Below, in pieces: positions 49,370-60,219 of a stretch of DNA of 64,000 nucleotides. Under the pieces are notes generated by a model. The model made no database searches. It had not been told where the DNA came from and saw only the letters and a program-made list of their open reading frames with translations. Source of the DNA: Macrosoma leucophasiata. Taxonomy: Eukaryota > Arthropoda > Insecta > Lepidoptera > Hedylidae. The stretch is from contig JAWQUS010000004.1 in the NCBI GenBank assembly GCA_036365455.1, forward strand, positions 4,719,501-4,783,500. The letters run 5' to 3'. How positions within the stretch are numbered: the stretch's first letter is position 1; each line of letters begins with the position of its first letter. The position numbers were made by a program, and so were the translations under genes.

Positions 49370-49735
49370 CACAAAACTACTACGAAAGCATTTCTTTTCA
49401 TTACTCGGAACTCAATATAATAAAAAAACTAACTGTGCCGCCATAAATATAGTAGTCTTTTGTACCAAAAACGGTATACTTTTATATTTCGTCCTTTAAT
49501 ACAACATGCAACGGGAATAATGCACACTATCTAACACCTCGATAAGAAGATCGAGTCATAATCATAATACACGAACTGAAATTACATGTATATGTCGGAG
49601 CAAGAAGTTTATTGTTGGTTCTGTAAAGTACTAGGCTATAGAAATACCTTGCTAAAAATATTATTTTAAGTTAATTTGATTTGTTAGATTATGTTATCGT
49701 TTAAAATCATTATTTCATTTAAAGAGTAATTGTAT
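49370..49735. other. Stretch with nothing recognised
   Basis: No features supported. Confidence 0.4.
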
Positions 49736-49739
49736 TATA

Positions 49740-50110
49740 AAAGTACATTACCGAGTTGAGGGTAGGCCTCGAGCGGGGTCGAGGCGCCATCTGACAGATC
49801 GCCGTTAACGGAGGTTATAAAATGTGTCGTTGTTGATCGAGGTGGATCATTCTTTGGTTGGACAGTGGAGTACTATTTGATTGGCGAAGTAAGATCGGTG
49901 TCGCGAACCCGCTGCTCGTTGTACTTCAAAGTTTAAAAGTGTAATTATATCAAAGAGTTTTGAGTGTAAAATTAAGCAGTGATATTCTATTAAAGTGATT
50001 AAATCTGACCGATAATAGTGACTTATTGTTTTGTGCTTGCATTTAACCCTCAAGACGCCCACTAGACACATGACCACGAATGATGATGTCGAGATTAACG
50101 TTCTTTCTCC
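49740..50110 (+). promoter_or_regulatory. Promoter-like or LTR-like segment, tentative
   Basis: The GC-richer block AGGCCTCGAGCGGGGTCGAG is followed by a TATA-like TTATAAAATG at about 49817 and AGTGATTAAATCTGACCG-type downstream leader sequence. This resembles an LTR or host promoter with leader. No second LTR, primer-binding site or coding partner is seen. Confidence 0.2.
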
Positions 50111-50124
50111 GACATATATATATT

Positions 50125-50575
50125 TATTTTTTTTGTTTAAGAAATAAGTTGTCCTCAATTTGTACGAACAATATGCACACCCTATGCATACTTACCCTAC
50201 CTCTACCTACAGTTACACATATAACACGAACCGAAAAAAGTAAGTGATGTATGATGTAGCGTAACTTGCGTACCCTTATTGAACACTCGCTAGTAATAAG
50301 ATTAATTTATTTTTTCCACTATTTTATTTTTTAATTATTATTTATAATCAAAAGCACGCCTCAACGAGTTCTAATAAACTTATTGAGACTAGCATTCTAT
50401 TTTGGATAGACATTAGTCTCTTTTTCATTTGTATTGACTGTTCCCCAAATGGATGACCATAATTTCCCGAATTGTCATTAATTTTGGGACAAAATATTAC
50501 CCATATTAAAAATGCTTGAAATCGATTCTATTATTGATTCTGAACAAACTAGTTTCGGGTTGTACATTTAATCCT
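50125..50575 (-). mobile_element. Family O repeat, copy 2
   Basis: Reverse-orientation partner of 12293-12735. Shared blocks include GTTGTCCTCAATTTGTACGA, CACCCTATGCATACTTACCC and ACGAGTTCTAATAAACTT, in the same order and spacing. Confidence 0.65.
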
Positions 50576-50579
50576 ATTA

Positions 50580-51380
50580 CACGTTGTACTCGTATATTTA
50601 GCACTATGTTAATGTTGTTAAAATATTTACTTTATTTGCCTAATGAACCTGCCTGCGTTTGGGTTAATGTGGCTTCACTTGAATTCTTTCCATCTCTCCG
50701 CTCAATGTCATAGCCCAGAGTTAGCTATCCAACCATCTGTACAGTTGGTCTGATCTCACCACTGATCCCCTTATCTCTGTATCAGGCCGTCGTTAGTAAA
50801 GCCGATAGCAATCGGTGGTGGGCCTTTGTCTCATAATTTCATATGGCTACTTTTGAACTATATTGGTTGGTTGCTATTATTGCTAGTCTGTTTGGTTTCA
50901 AGTATTTTTTAATTGAAGAGAATTAATTCTGTTTGTGTTTAAAAATGAAGCAAGTTGAATTTAATTTAAGTGTTTTATTGACGAGCTCGAAAATTAATCA
51001 CTTCAAACAAAATATGTCCATAGCTGAACAGAAGCCTATTTTAAAGATGTCCACGCTAGTGTTGCGCGTCTTTAGAGAACAATATGCCTTGATCGCCATT
51101 GTCATTTTATGATTTCGCCTATATTAGGGTTACTGATTTACATCTGTGCACAAAATGCTGTTTAAATATTATTACCTTAATTTATAACATTTATGCATAT
51201 TTTCCTATTGCCTTATGCCATATTCATCCGCTTAGTGCCTCTTCAGTATACCTGTATTAATTGTCTCGTTTGTAAATGTTAAGATTTTTTTTTTCTTTTT
51301 TAAAGTTATTTTTAGTTTAACTTGTATATTGCTACATAGCTTTAACTTTAACTTAGTACACCCTACCTGCTTCTTAATTT
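50580..51380. other. Stretch with weak RTE-like scrap
   Basis: GTGTTGCGCGTCTTTAGAGA to ATGCCTTGATCGCCATTG (about 51060-51105) resembles the scraps at 62250 and 62755. Otherwise nothing is recognised. Confidence 0.35.
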
Positions 51381-51384
51381 ATTA

Positions 51385-51520
51385 TCCTATACCAGGTTGC
51401 CTGGAAGAAATCGCTGCCTGAGCGATAAGGCCGCCCACTGTACCATTTTCTGTAATTTCTGTTTTTTGTTATGTCTTTCCTGTTTACTGGTGTACAATAA
51501 AGAATATATAATAATAATAA
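51385..51520 (+). mobile_element. Non-LTR retrotransposon 3' untranslated end
   Basis: ACCAGGTTGCCTGGAAGAAA, GAGCGATAAGGCCGCCC, then ACTGGTGTACAATAAAG with an AATAAA signal and an ATAATAATAATA tail. I know this as a common Lepidoptera LINE 3' end. No coding part is attached. Confidence 0.6.
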
Positions 51521-51524
51521 TAAG

Positions 51525-51645
51525 TTCCAACTCAATCGGCCTAACAGTTTCGAAGCAAATTAGCTGTGACATACAGACAGGCAGACAGACTAACACACTA
51601 AGGGTTCCGTTTTTTCATTTTGAGGTACGGAACCCTAAAAACTAA
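51525..51645 (+). mobile_element. Family L repeat
   Basis: AGTTCCAACTCAATCGGCCT, CAGACAGGCAGACAGAC, GGGTTCCGTTTTTTCATTTT and GGTACGGAACCCTAAAAA. It directly follows the LINE tail. Confidence 0.65.
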
Positions 51646-51909
51646 CTACACCATAAATTCATGCACGACTATATAGTTTAACTTTGCCATTAATTTAACA
51701 CTATCAACTAGTATCGAGTCACCTTGTCACACTTTCAGTTTTAACATGAGGCATCAAGGTTATGTTATTATAGGTAATTAGTTTAGTAGCTTACTATATG
51801 TAAACTACGCTTGCAAATATCTATTCCTAACCGACTTCAAAAAAAGAGGAGGTTCTCTATTCGTGCGGATTTTTTTTTTATTTAAAAGATAGTCTAATTG
51901 TGTTATTAA

Positions 51910-52175
51910 TTTTGATAACCGGTAGAACGTCTGTGGCGGACCATCGCATTACTAAACTACTTGTACTAATCTACTTGTAGCTAACTGCCAATCAGACAAT
52001 TTACGGCCTCAGTGATTTCAGACACAGAGGTAAAAGGTAAAATAACTGAGGCCTTAGAAGTGGCAACGCATCTACTTTGAAATCTCTGGCTTCGTGTTGA
52101 TGTTTATGGGCTTTAGTATTACTTAGCATCATTGTTAACTGTATGCTTCTTTGCCAATTGATGACACAAAAAAAA
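51910..52175 (+). mobile_element. Family A element, old copy
   Basis: ACCGGTAGAACGTCTGTGGC, AGAAGTGGCAACGCATCTAC, TTAGCATCATTGTTAACTGT and an A-run. All parts are present but strongly diverged. Confidence 0.65.
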
Positions 52176-52189
52176 AATAATGCATTTTG

Positions 52190-52305
52190 TTCATTTCCAA
52201 TTTTTTTCCTTAACCAAATAGGTTAAGTGTTGTCCGAAGATAGTATCAAAAAATTATAATAATATATACCTATATCGATATCGACATAGTTATATTAAGC
52301 AATTA
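52190..52305. other. Short stretch with nothing recognised
   Basis: ATATCGATATCGACATAG near 52270 is the only motif noted. Confidence 0.3.
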
Positions 52306-52309
52306 TCGT

Positions 52310-52420
52310 GTATGTATGAAAAGAGTGATAAATATTGAAGAGGCAAGGGAGGTGTGTTAGAACCAGAATATTTGGCCGTCCACCCTGTCTGCCTTCTCTG
52401 TAAAAGAATTGGCGCAAACG
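52310..52420 (+). pseudogene. LINE ORF2 C-terminal remnant, decayed
   Basis: ATGAAAAGAGTGATAAATAT and GAAGAGGCAAGGGAGGTGTG correspond to the CMKRMKVDEAREVC end at 2660-2870. Stops and substitutions are frequent. Confidence 0.45.
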
Positions 52421-53232
52421 CAGATTTTTCTCGAACATTACACATGTTTAAAAATAAGTAAATCACAATATATTACAATAGATTTTCTTTTGTGTGTGTA
52501 ATTGGGAGGTCAAAATTTGTATGACATAAAATATTATTTTTTGTAGAATAAATCAATCAATCGTTTATTGCAATCAAAATAGATAAAAATACATAACACA
52601 AAGAACATAAGATAAGTGGTAAAGCGAGTATTGATTGAATTTGGATTTACCGACGAAACTAAAAGGAAGATCAAAATTGTCACATTCTTACACAATAACA
52701 CTAACAAACATAATGTACTAAAGACCGTTAATTTGTTCTTTCAATAAAATCTTAGAACTCTAAGAAATCTTTCATCTGCTCATATTTACAGTCATTTTAA
52801 ACCCAGTTGACACATTATCGATAAACATACGCGATTATCTTCAAGTCGACGGCACGAGAAACATAGGGTTCCGCATTCACCCACAATCGATACCAGCTGA
52901 TCAGATAATATGTAAGGAGATAACGTCTAACTTTATCAATATTTACTGTCACAACTCTAGCCGACTGTATTTATCGATAGTTGCTGTCACAACTCTAGCC
53001 GACGTGTCTATATTGTTTTGAATTTGCCAACAATGGAAAAGTTTATGCGATTGGATTATGGATGTATGCAAATAAAACAGGAACATAGGGTGTATTTTAT
53101 GATAGATATTAGAGCATAAAATACGATATACCTAATAATTGTAATGTATGGGAATTGAATTCAATAGCTAAAGATATTGACTGTATGATGTTAGGAGTGA
53201 GTACACTTTTTCGAAGTGTTTTTTTGTTGGTC
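52421..53232. other. Stretch with a 20-bp direct repeat and TATCGATA sites
   Basis: CTGTCACAACTCTAGCCGAC occurs at 52946 and 52984, separated by TTTATCGATAG. TTATCGATAAAC lies near 52815 and CAATCGATACC near 52884. No gene is recognised. Confidence 0.5.
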
Positions 53233-53236
53233 TTAA

Positions 53237-53658
53237 GCCGCGTCTACACCGAACACATGCTCGGGCGAGGCAAACTGGTGAGCGAAATTCTCGGTCGGTG
53301 TGGACGTGGCTCAGGGTTGTGCGGGCTCACGATGGCGTGGCTGAGCATGGCTCAGGGCCGAGCCATGCAGCGTCGGTAAAGCGGGCGTGCTCAACCGCTC
53401 CTCGGCGTGCGCTGTGCGTTCCGTGAGGACGGTAGTCAGTTTGGCTCGCGAGCACGAAGCTCTAATGAAATAACACGACTGTCTATTTTAAATTGCTCGG
53501 TCGAACTGATGGCTCGGCTCTCCTCGCGAGCCCCGCCTTGATGTTTTCGGTAAACTACACTTCGGCCGGCCGTTACACACCGGCCGACGAGCCAGTTTCG
53601 GCCGAGCCCCTCGCCCAAATGTGGCTCGCGAGCCCATTCGCCCGGTGTAGACGCGGCT
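53237..53658. mobile_element. GC-rich TIR element flanked by TTAA
   Basis: GCCGCGTCTACACCG at the left and CGGTGTAGACGCGGC at the right are 15-bp terminal inverted repeats, with TTAA on each side. The interior (~420 bp) is strikingly GC-rich, with many GGCTCG and CGAGCC motifs and a near-palindromic centre (GGCCGGCC). It contains no transposase, so it is a MITE. TTAA suggests a piggyBac-type target preference, but the family is uncertain. Confidence 0.75.
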
Positions 53659-53794
53659 TTAAACGTTTGAGATGTACATGTTGACAGATGTGCAGGTGGG
53701 TGATGGGGAGATACGTAGGTTTATTAGTCCAGCAATGTCCATTCGCTTAGCAGACAGCCACAAAAGAACTGAATCATACTTCATTACCGGCTTT

Positions 53795-54063
53795 TTTTTA
53801 TGTAATGGCAGTGGCAAACAAGCATGCAGTTCAAATTGATGTTAAGTGATGACTACAGCCTATAGACACCGACACAATGACCAGAGGTCAAAATGCAGAT
53901 GCTTTGCCACTCCTGAGGCCTAAGGTGTTATGCCTCTGTGCCGAAAATTACAGGGTCGTACATTACCACCTGACCGGAACGCGATAGTGCTGAACACTAC
54001 CATTTAGCGGCAAGTATATTAGGTAATGCGGGGGTGCCTACACCCGCGAGCTCTACCACCAGT
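53795..54063 (-). mobile_element. Family A element, full length
   Basis: Complete from poly(T) to GCTCTACCACCAGT, with the GTCACTGGA part of the head hairpin missing. Confidence 0.85.
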
Positions 54064-54074
54064 AGGATATATGT

Positions 54075-54370
54075 AAGGATGTTGTTACATCGGCGTGCAG
54101 TACACATGGATGGTAAGTGACGACTGCAGTCTATAGAAATTTACACGAACATCGGAAGTTAATATGCAAGATATGCATATGCGTAGCCAACCCTAGGCCT
54201 TAGCTAAACACAAGACCATCTAACTGGATCACGATAGTGTTGAACAGTACCACAGAAACTGGTGGCAAATAAATAAGGTAACATCTACCACTTGGCGGCA
54301 GATAAATAAGTTAGGTAATCCCCAGGCCTACGCCCTCGAGTTCCAACACTGAAAACTCTACCAATAGTAG
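54075..54370 (-). mobile_element. Family A element, old copy with partial duplication
   Basis: GTGACGACTGCAGTCTATAG, ACTGGATCACGATAGTGTTG and CTCTACCAATAGT. The CCACTTGGCGGCAGATAAATAAG part repeats a preceding segment. Head-to-tail next to a young copy. Confidence 0.65.
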
Positions 54371-54736
54371 AAGCTGATACACGAATATAAATAACAAAAA
54401 CCAACCCAAAATTACTTCGCTTTTGTGAAATATAATCACGTAGCACATTACACGAACTTCAAGTTATAATGAATCACGCCAACTTCAGGCACGTTTCAGC
54501 CGAATATGATTTCATTACAAACTTTTTGAAAATTTCGTTAGTCCGTTTTGAATGTCGTGGTTGTATGTTCTTATTTACATTTTATGTGGCACAAAAATAT
54601 ACGTACTTGACTAATTTGTTGACGTTATGAACGTACGTACGTATTACGTGACATCAGTGATAGTGTCACGATGTGACGACCTCATTGCCCATTTAGGATA
54701 CATTTTCCGCCAGTTCAATCAGTCAACCAAACGGTT

Positions 54737-54982
54737 ACATTTTTTTTAATGTAATCGATTTGGCAAACATGCTTGCAGTTCACATTGATGTTAAGTGATG
54801 ACTGCAGCGCAGCCTATAGACACCCGCACAAAGACTAAGGTCAAAATGCAGATGCGGTACCTTCCTGAGGCCTAAGGTGTTATGCCTCTGTGCCGGAAAT
54901 TACAGGGCCGTACATTACCACCTGACCGGAACATGATAGTGCTGAACACTACGAGCTCCGTCACTAGAGCTCTACCACCAGT
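54737..54982 (-). mobile_element. Family A element with head deletion
   Basis: ACACTACGAGCTCCGTCACT shows loss of about 45 bp between the centre and the head hairpin. GCAGCGCAGCC is a small tandem slip. Confidence 0.85.
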
Positions 54983-54999
54983 AAAATTCCAATAGGCGA

Positions 55000-55395
55000 C
55001 AGTAAATAAATTAAAAAAACGATGGATGGGCTTGAATTGGCTCCATTACCAAGGGTGGAGATTATACGAGTATATACGACCTCAGTTATATTTCTATACA
55101 TAGTGATATTTATGTGAAAAACGGTTTAAAATTACCACCACAAAAATGTTCATTTACAATATTACATATCCCGGGTAACTTCCCCCAAAGTATTTCAAAA
55201 TGGCTTATGAATTCTGAAAATTAAAACAAAAGTTCGTCTGCTCTATCTTTAATTACCAAAAATTAACAAATAATTCTTAAAAATTTGCATTACGATACTA
55301 AAATCTTTTTCGTTGCCTATCAATACTACTCAATGGTTGACTGAGAGATAATGCCTAGAGGCATTAAGTCAGTCAGTTTATGCACATTATAAGAG
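55000..55395. other. Stretch with nothing recognised
   Basis: No features supported. Confidence 0.4.
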
Positions 55396-55396
55396 T

Positions 55397-55714
55397 AAAT
55401 CTATACAAATAAATGAAATTGGAGTGTCTGTTTGTAATAAAAATAACCGCTTTTTACTAAATGCTATGTATGTATACACGGTACATATACCAAAACAATT
55501 TTTTTTTACAATTTTTATCTGTCTGTCTGTCTGTTTGGCGGGGCTAATCTACGGAACGGCTGGACCGATTTTGACGGAACTATCACTGGCAGATAGCTTA
55601 TGTAATAAGGAGTAACTTAGGCTACTTTTACACCAGCTACGACTACGACTTCGTCCGGGTAGATTCTGAACAATAATAAATTCTCACGCGGGTGAAGTCG
55701 CGGGCACAGCTAGT
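55397..55714 (-). mobile_element. Family M repeat, copy 3
   Basis: ATAAATGAAATTGGAGTGTC to GTCGCGGGCACAGCTAG in plus orientation, with a short TCTGTCTGTCTGTCTG run. Same layout as 41838-42182. Confidence 0.7.
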
Positions 55715-55719
55715 AAATA

Positions 55720-56365
55720 AATACATTCATAGTATCATGTCGATAAAATACATATTTATATTCCAAAACGTCACTACATACGAACACTAAACTACTAAAC
55801 AAGAGTTACCCATAATGGAATGTCCATCAATTCACAGGCACGTGCACTCAAACCCAACAAACACATGCAGACGGACGTGGAAAAACTAAAAGCCTAGTTT
55901 GTACCGTTTTATTTGCAATTGGTGGCCTCGCGGCGACATTGCAGTATAGAGATGTAGTGCTCGATTTGAAAAGTATCGATAGTATTTTTTATGATATCGT
56001 AAAATGAAATTTATAGAAGGTATAATGAGGACTCATTGAAGGTGCAGTGGGTGATATCTAAGGTACGAGTACATTTACCAATATCAGATGCTAACCAGCT
56101 TAATTGACCTTCAACATTGATTCCCGCCTTACAACATTGTAATGTAATCAGATATATCTAATTGTTTAAATATTTATTTACTATGATGAAGTGGAAAAAT
56201 CATGCATTAAATTGGACAAAATTAAACATGTAATACATTTAAAAATGTGAGAGCAAATGCAAATAAAAACACAAGAACGAAAGGGATACCGATGCACTCA
56301 TTGTGAGTGCACTCAACAAAATAAACGTTAAAAGTTAAATTCAGACTCGGACTCAGACCGCACTA
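55720..56365. other. Stretch with nothing recognised
   Basis: AT-rich, no feature supported. Confidence 0.4.
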
Positions 56366-56370
56366 CATAA

Positions 56371-56497
56371 GGGTGAGAGGTGAGATTCACAGACCGCACA
56401 ACGACTGTATGCTTAGAACTGTCATAATGCAGTATGCATTTTGACAGTTCTACGTGTACTTTACTGAAAGTAAAGTCGTAGAGCGGTCTGTGTGTCC
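56371..56497. mobile_element. Harbinger-like MITE, copy 2
   Basis: GGGTGAGAGGTGAGATTCAC at the left and CGGTCTGTGTGTCC at the right, flanked by TAA. It shares AGATTCACAGACCGCAC and TAAAGTCGTA-type arms with 20682-20821. Confidence 0.75.
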
Positions 56498-56514
56498 TAA
56501 GAATCATTAAGGTA

Positions 56515-57035
56515 AGGCTGCGGGCAGATGAACGGACATGGCGAAACAGTAAGGGTTTTAAGAAAGCTACGGAACTGTAAAAAATAATACTTGTGATGGA
56601 AACTAGCAGAGCTGTGTGAGGTCCACACATAGTCCATTCAACGAGTGTTAAGCTATGCTAATCTCTTAATACTTGACGGGTGCCTACTTAACATTGTAAA
56701 ACGGTGTTCCTGCATCACGTCACTCAGGGCAAACAAGTTTGGATCTTTGCTAACCGGGTTAATAGAATGATGTATGAAAGATTACTGATGTTGATTCGGA
56801 TTGATGACTTATATAGTAGTAAACATTTGACACCTTGTTTCAAAGATTTCGAATTGTAACGTGAAATTAACTTTGTTCTGCCATCTATAAATTGATTTGT
56901 GGTGTGAAATGAAAAAAAACCTAATTCCATTAGAAATTGCTGGTTTTTTACCCGAATCTTATTATTTTATGTCAGTTTGAAACGTTGCTCTAAAACGATG
57001 TAAACAATACTTCCAGGAAATTAAGTATTTAGCAA
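56515..57035. other. Stretch with nothing recognised
   Basis: No gene or repeat family is seen. Confidence 0.4.
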
Positions 57036-57039
57036 GATT

Positions 57040-57185
57040 TAACCTTTTGTATAGTCCGTGATCTCTGGTGCTATTGGAACTTTTCCATTTTCTGAAAGTT
57101 CGATAGTGGGCTCGGATCAATTTGCTCGCCACCTGTTTTCATATATGCTTTACTGTATGTGTTCACCTTAGTCTACCCCTTTTTT
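57040..57185 (+). mobile_element. Family B internal fragment
   Basis: GTGATCTCTGGTGCTATTGG, TTTTCCATTTTCTGAAAGTT, TTGCTCGCCACCTGTTTTCA and GTCTACCCCTTTTT. No tRNA head. Confidence 0.6.
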
Positions 57186-57189
57186 TAAA

Positions 57190-60165
57190 TATGCTTATCA
57201 ACTTGAAGTGTCTGAGTTCAACAAATGTTTGTCATTATCTTTTCATAATTTGCCTATTAGTTCAGACTTAAAATGGTGTTTGTGTGGACCATTAAATATA
57301 TATTTGGACAATAAATAAACTCGATACCAGACAATTCAGTTTGCACCTGAAGTTTAATACCTTTGACTGAGAAGAATAAACAAGCAACTCCGCTAGCCAA
57401 AGCTACTGGAACGTCCGGGACAAACAAACTAGAGAACTAACTAGAACGAGTCACTAACTTCAGACAAAGTTCGCGTCACAAACTGTTCGTTTCACTGGGT
57501 TCTTTTACAACTATTTGCTACTTGCATGATCTCCAATATCTCTAGAATGAAACTTCGAGAACAAATTCTATTTTTAAAAAACGTTTTATATGTACTAATA
57601 ACTAAACCAGATGATTACATCACTAAAACGTGAAACGTATCAGAATACACCCATATTTAACGCCTTAGAACTATGCACTTTGTAGTATTACAATACTCAG
57701 AAGCCGGTGTTTAAATTGTAATAAGTTTTTTTTACTATGTCAATGTTCAGCAACAATTTCGATAAATACGAGTAGACATGTGCACGGCTATCTAAAAACC
57801 TGTCGAATTAAGTGTTAAGTGTTTTTTTTAAATCGGTCAACAAGAATACATACAATAAATTCTCATTGCAAATAAAACAAGACAACAACAACAATGTAGA
57901 TAACTAACTACGGTTTCAATTTTCTTGTTGAATATTTTAAAAGGCAACCTAGTGGTTATATTATATATTCTCTAAATTATAAATATGCTTAAAATTTTTA
58001 AGCATTTTAAGCAAAGGTTTGCAGCATATCTGGATGAACGAAATAATTCTGCGGTGGCATCGATCACTTCTGATAATGTTATAATATCAAAAATATTACG
58101 TAGATACGTATTTCTTTAAGGGATATGAAATAAATTAAATAAAATAAGTACTTATGCAAATTTTAAGGTTACCTAATAAGAGCACTAAAACATATTTTAA
58201 AAAATATGAGTTAAATAAAGTTGTTAAAAATCATACGATCATAAGTTTTACATAAAGGACGATTTGATATCAATGTTAGAAAGCTTCTGTTAATGAACGC
58301 TCTTAAAATAATTAAAAGCCAATGACTTTGCAAGTAAACACTTCACGATACATTTTGTTAAACAATGGAGTTACATTACACACGGGCAGTTTTTGCGAGC
58401 TTGTCCGTAGCATCAAGTAAGTTGAGGATAAAACTTAACTTCAAACTTTGAAAAACTAATGCATTCAGGCGATAAATCGCTATACTCATTTAACGACTGG
58501 ATCTGTTTATGTTCATTAAAAAGTGTTATTTTATTGTTCTATTGACAAAAAATCATCCGTGTGTCAACATAATACGGGGAAATGTTTATCGGCTAAACTA
58601 CTACGCTACTATAAATAAACACTAAATCAATTTGAGTATAGTGCCATGATGGCCTATAATATTTGAAGTGACGTGTGAAATATTGCAAAATTAAAATCTG
58701 ACAAAGATATAATTGCAGTTGATATTTTAAAAACGATGATAAATATTAAGGCGTTAATCTTGCGACAGCTACAAAAGTAAATTTGTCGGATCTTTTAGAA
58801 CGCGGTCTCATCAATCGAGAGTGCTTGAATGGAAATAAAAAAATCGAATAATGAACGTTGATTACTCACAGAAAAAAATAATCGGAGCATCAATCGATTC
58901 CATTGAAGCTTACTTAGGGATCAAGGCCTTGACTTTAAATTGGGTAAATGTATTAACAAATTAGAATATATGGTTTGAATTCACGTATAAACCGAAGGCA
59001 ATCGTATTCATGTTGATAAGTGTTCTGATTAAGTCTCACAGTAATGATTCTATTTCTAAAATATTAGGTACTATTATTTTAATTCGCTGATTTTGATGGA
59101 CGTTGAAAAAAATTGTACTAGAAGCAAAATAATAAGACTAAAGAAAAATTAAGACTTCCCATTTGTGTAATAGGAGTCTTTTTTCTAGAATCTTCTACAG
59201 ATCTCTAGAGACCTATAAATTGACTGTAATTAACAAACTTAGCTCGTAAATCTAACTTTTCTTTGTCCAGCAAGATGTTACTGACATTTATCATCTAGAT
59301 AACCTCTTTAAGTTTATTGTCGATCATTGTTGAACAAAACTTGATAATTGCTTCGTTATAGACTGTTCCTTAATAGGTAGGTGTTAAAGAATTATGTTAA
59401 ACATTGAAAAGTATAAGTTTTTAGGTCTATCCACTTGAATGTAAATACAAATAAATATTCTCAGAGGATTATTTAACAACATTTAACACCTTAGAATTTA
59501 TATTAAAAGACACGAGACATTTTGATTGTGATTGCGAAAATTGTTGATTTAAATTTCCAATTTATTGTGGTATTTATAGTAAAATTCAAACACTTCTGTA
59601 ATATTTTTACTGTAAGAATATGTAAACATGTTGCATTTACGTCCCACATTATTTCCCACGTTCCAAGATGTATAGATGTTCACAATTTTGTACATACAGG
59701 GTTATCAAAATAATTGTTCAGTTCTATTATTTGTGACGTTTGAAATAATATATCAATGTGTTTACGAATGTTACAATCTACTCAATTGAGTTCATCGTGT
59801 TTGATCTCAAGGTTAACATTCATATAAGTTTTATCAAGCTATTGCTATTGTGGAGTAGGTACGCAAATTTGATGGTAATTTTTTTATGAATCTTTGTTTG
59901 CATGTTTTATAATATATTGTCCTTTTAATCATTTTATCCATATGTTTAAATATTACATAAAAATGACATGCGTTTACAAAAGTTTTTTTAAAAATAGAGT
60001 ACAAGTTGAAATATCGTAGCTTCATATAAGACTATTACAAATAATACATATTAAGATTCATATAAAAATACACACTGGATCAATCTCCGTAGACTAAAAA
60101 TATGTGTTATTATTTCTCAAATTGTTGATTGGAAGTTATATCAGCTGAAATTACATGTTTACAAT
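57190..60165. other. Longest featureless stretch
   Basis: About 3 kb of AT-rich sequence with no recognised repeat family, tRNA fold or convincing exon. It is the likeliest place in the window for unique host sequence such as an intron or intergenic DNA. Confidence 0.45.
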
Positions 60166-60168
60166 TAC

Positions 60169-60212
60169 ATTACAGTTGCTATTGAATACTTATATTTAAT
60201 AGCAACTGTAAT
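60169..60212. repeat. Perfect 15-bp inverted repeat, 14-nt loop
   Basis: ATTACAGTTGCTATT and AATAGCAACTGTAAT. Confidence 0.85.
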
Positions 60213-60219
60213 TTTAGTT

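Noticed and set aside
53155..53684. Overlapping GC-rich open frames on both strands
   Set aside because: They lie across the TIR element at 53237-53658, whose high GC content removes stop codons in all frames. No transposase motif is present.
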